Positions 5,729 through 6,371 of a DNA stretch of 6,371 bases are shown here, one piece after another (the first letter of the stretch is position 1; every line of letters starts with the position of its first letter). The notes under the pieces were generated by a model. The model saw nothing but the letters and a program-made list of their open reading frames with translations. It was not told where the DNA came from and ran no database searches. Source of the stretch: Gemmobacter sp. (lineage in GTDB: Bacteria > Pseudomonadota > Alphaproteobacteria > Rhodobacterales > Rhodobacteraceae); assembly GCA_030656535.1 (NCBI GenBank), contig JAUSPL010000346.1, positions 1 to 6,371 on the forward strand, read 5' to 3'. A program made the translations under genes and the position numbers.

Positions 5729-6371
5729 CAGTGGCTGGGCAGCATTCGGGGCGACCTTTTGTCAGGCCCCGTCGTGGCCCTGGCCCTTGTCTCGAGGCGA
5801 TCGCTTTTTCAATCATTGCCGGGGTCCTTCTCAAAGCAGGGCACTATGCGGGCTTTCTGGACCTCGGTTTTGTCATGGGTTTCGGGTCGAAATCGGTGAT
5901 GATCTGGTTCGTCAATGCGCGGGCCATTCTGGTCTTCATGGCCCAGCAGCCCGAGCTTGCTCTGCGGGCCGAAACCCGGTCGACATGTGTACTTGTGGCT
6001 GGCGGCTTGGCGATCGCCTGTCTGTTTCCGCTCTTGACCACAGCAACCCGTCACCGCTTGTGACGACCGTGGTCTTGACGCTGGTCCCTGTGGCTCTTGG
6101 CCTGTATGTTCGCACGGTTGGTGACATAGGGGCATTGCCCGATACCTTGCCGGTCTTTTGATCGCACTGACCTTCGAGACGATGATGATCATCCTGCCCA
6201 ACGCAGTGGCTGTGGGGGTCTGTTGGAACGCCTGATGACGCAAAACTCGTGGGCGACCTGACGGACACATCAGTGGATCGCAATCATCAGTGTCTCGCGC
6301 AGGGCATCGCCATTACATGTACCGGGTTCGTCGGGGGCATGGCTGGCTGCAAGATGCTCGGCAAGTCCAGG
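5729..6371 (+). pseudogene. SulP-family anion permease remnant (frameshifted, internally deleted, continues past window)
   Basis: SulP proteins are inner-membrane transporters of sulfate and other anions. Fragments read in order across changing frames: QWLGSIRGDLLSGPVVALAL (from 5729); EAIAFSIIAGV (5794-5826) joined to a piece with SVMIWFVNARAILVFMAQQP and VAGGLAIACLFPLLTTA (to about 6045); PSPLVTTVVLTL then VRTVGDIGALPDTLPVF (6048-6158); LTFETMMIILPNAVAVG (6170-6217); GLLERLMTQ; KLVGDLTDTSVDRNHQCLAQ (6243-6302) and TGFVGGMAGCKMLGKS to the edge. These are recognisable SulP motifs (DLLSG-VVALAL-EAIAFSIIAGV, GFVNALAILIFMAQLPEL, GALPDTLPVF, GGMAGC). Five frame breaks fall near 5793, 6047, 6158, 6218 and 6243. 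The stretch between IAGV and GFVNA lacks roughly 60-80 residues compared with remembered family members. Odd residues stand in conserved places (IWFVNAR for TGFVNAL, GKS for GQS). It cannot make a working permease as written. Substrate of the ancestor is unknown. Confidence 0.85.

Noticed and set aside
5397..5834. Open minus-strand frame of 145 codons
   Set aside because: It runs antisense through the terminator and the SulP remnant, has low-complexity Arg/Pro/Ser-rich composition typical of shadow frames in GC-rich DNA, and matches no family I know.
1..6371. CRISPR arrays, insertion sequences or transposase genes
   Set aside because: No regularly spaced repeats, terminal inverted repeats or recognisable transposase segments were seen on reading both strands.

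Overview
The window is one edge of a bacteriochlorophyll photosynthesis gene cluster from a purple alphaproteobacterium. The gene order (bchB, bchN and bchF on the minus strand; a PpaA/AerR gene and ppsR on the plus strand) and the protein sequences point to Rhodobacteraceae. A Roseobacter-clade aerobic anoxygenic phototroph or a Rhodobacter-like species would both fit. The assignment is from remembered family sequences; no search was run.

Layout. Positions 1-2813 (minus strand) hold a tightly coupled operon read right to left: bchF (3-vinyl bacteriochlorophyllide hydratase), bchN and bchB (catalytic subunits of dark-operative protochlorophyllide reductase). bchB runs off the left edge of the window. 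Both junctions are 4-base ATGA stop/start overlaps. Positions 2814-3133 are a divergent control region with two PpsR/CrtJ-type operators (TGT-N12-ACA). Each contains a TTGACA -35-like element facing outward, one toward bchF and one toward the regulator genes. Positions 3134-5394 (plus strand) hold ppaA/aerR (cobalamin-binding antirepressor family) and ppsR/crtJ (redox-sensing PAS/HTH repressor), followed by a strong hairpin at 5420-5445. After about 280 bases with nothing recognisable, 5729-6371 is the decayed remnant of a SulP-family anion (sulfate-type) permease. It has five frame breaks and an internal deletion and continues past the right edge.

How the parts fit. PpsR should repress bchFNB and the rest of that operon under oxygen through the operator over the bchF promoter. 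PpaA/AerR should modulate PpsR in response to cobalamin and light. The second operator, over the putative aerR promoter, predicts feedback of PpsR on its own antirepressor and probably on itself. The SulP remnant suggests that the cluster boundary lies just after ppsR.

I found no undescribed system. The intact genes are well-known families. The most unusual parts are the operator/promoter architecture of the divergent region and the uniform -1 frame drift of the SulP remnant.
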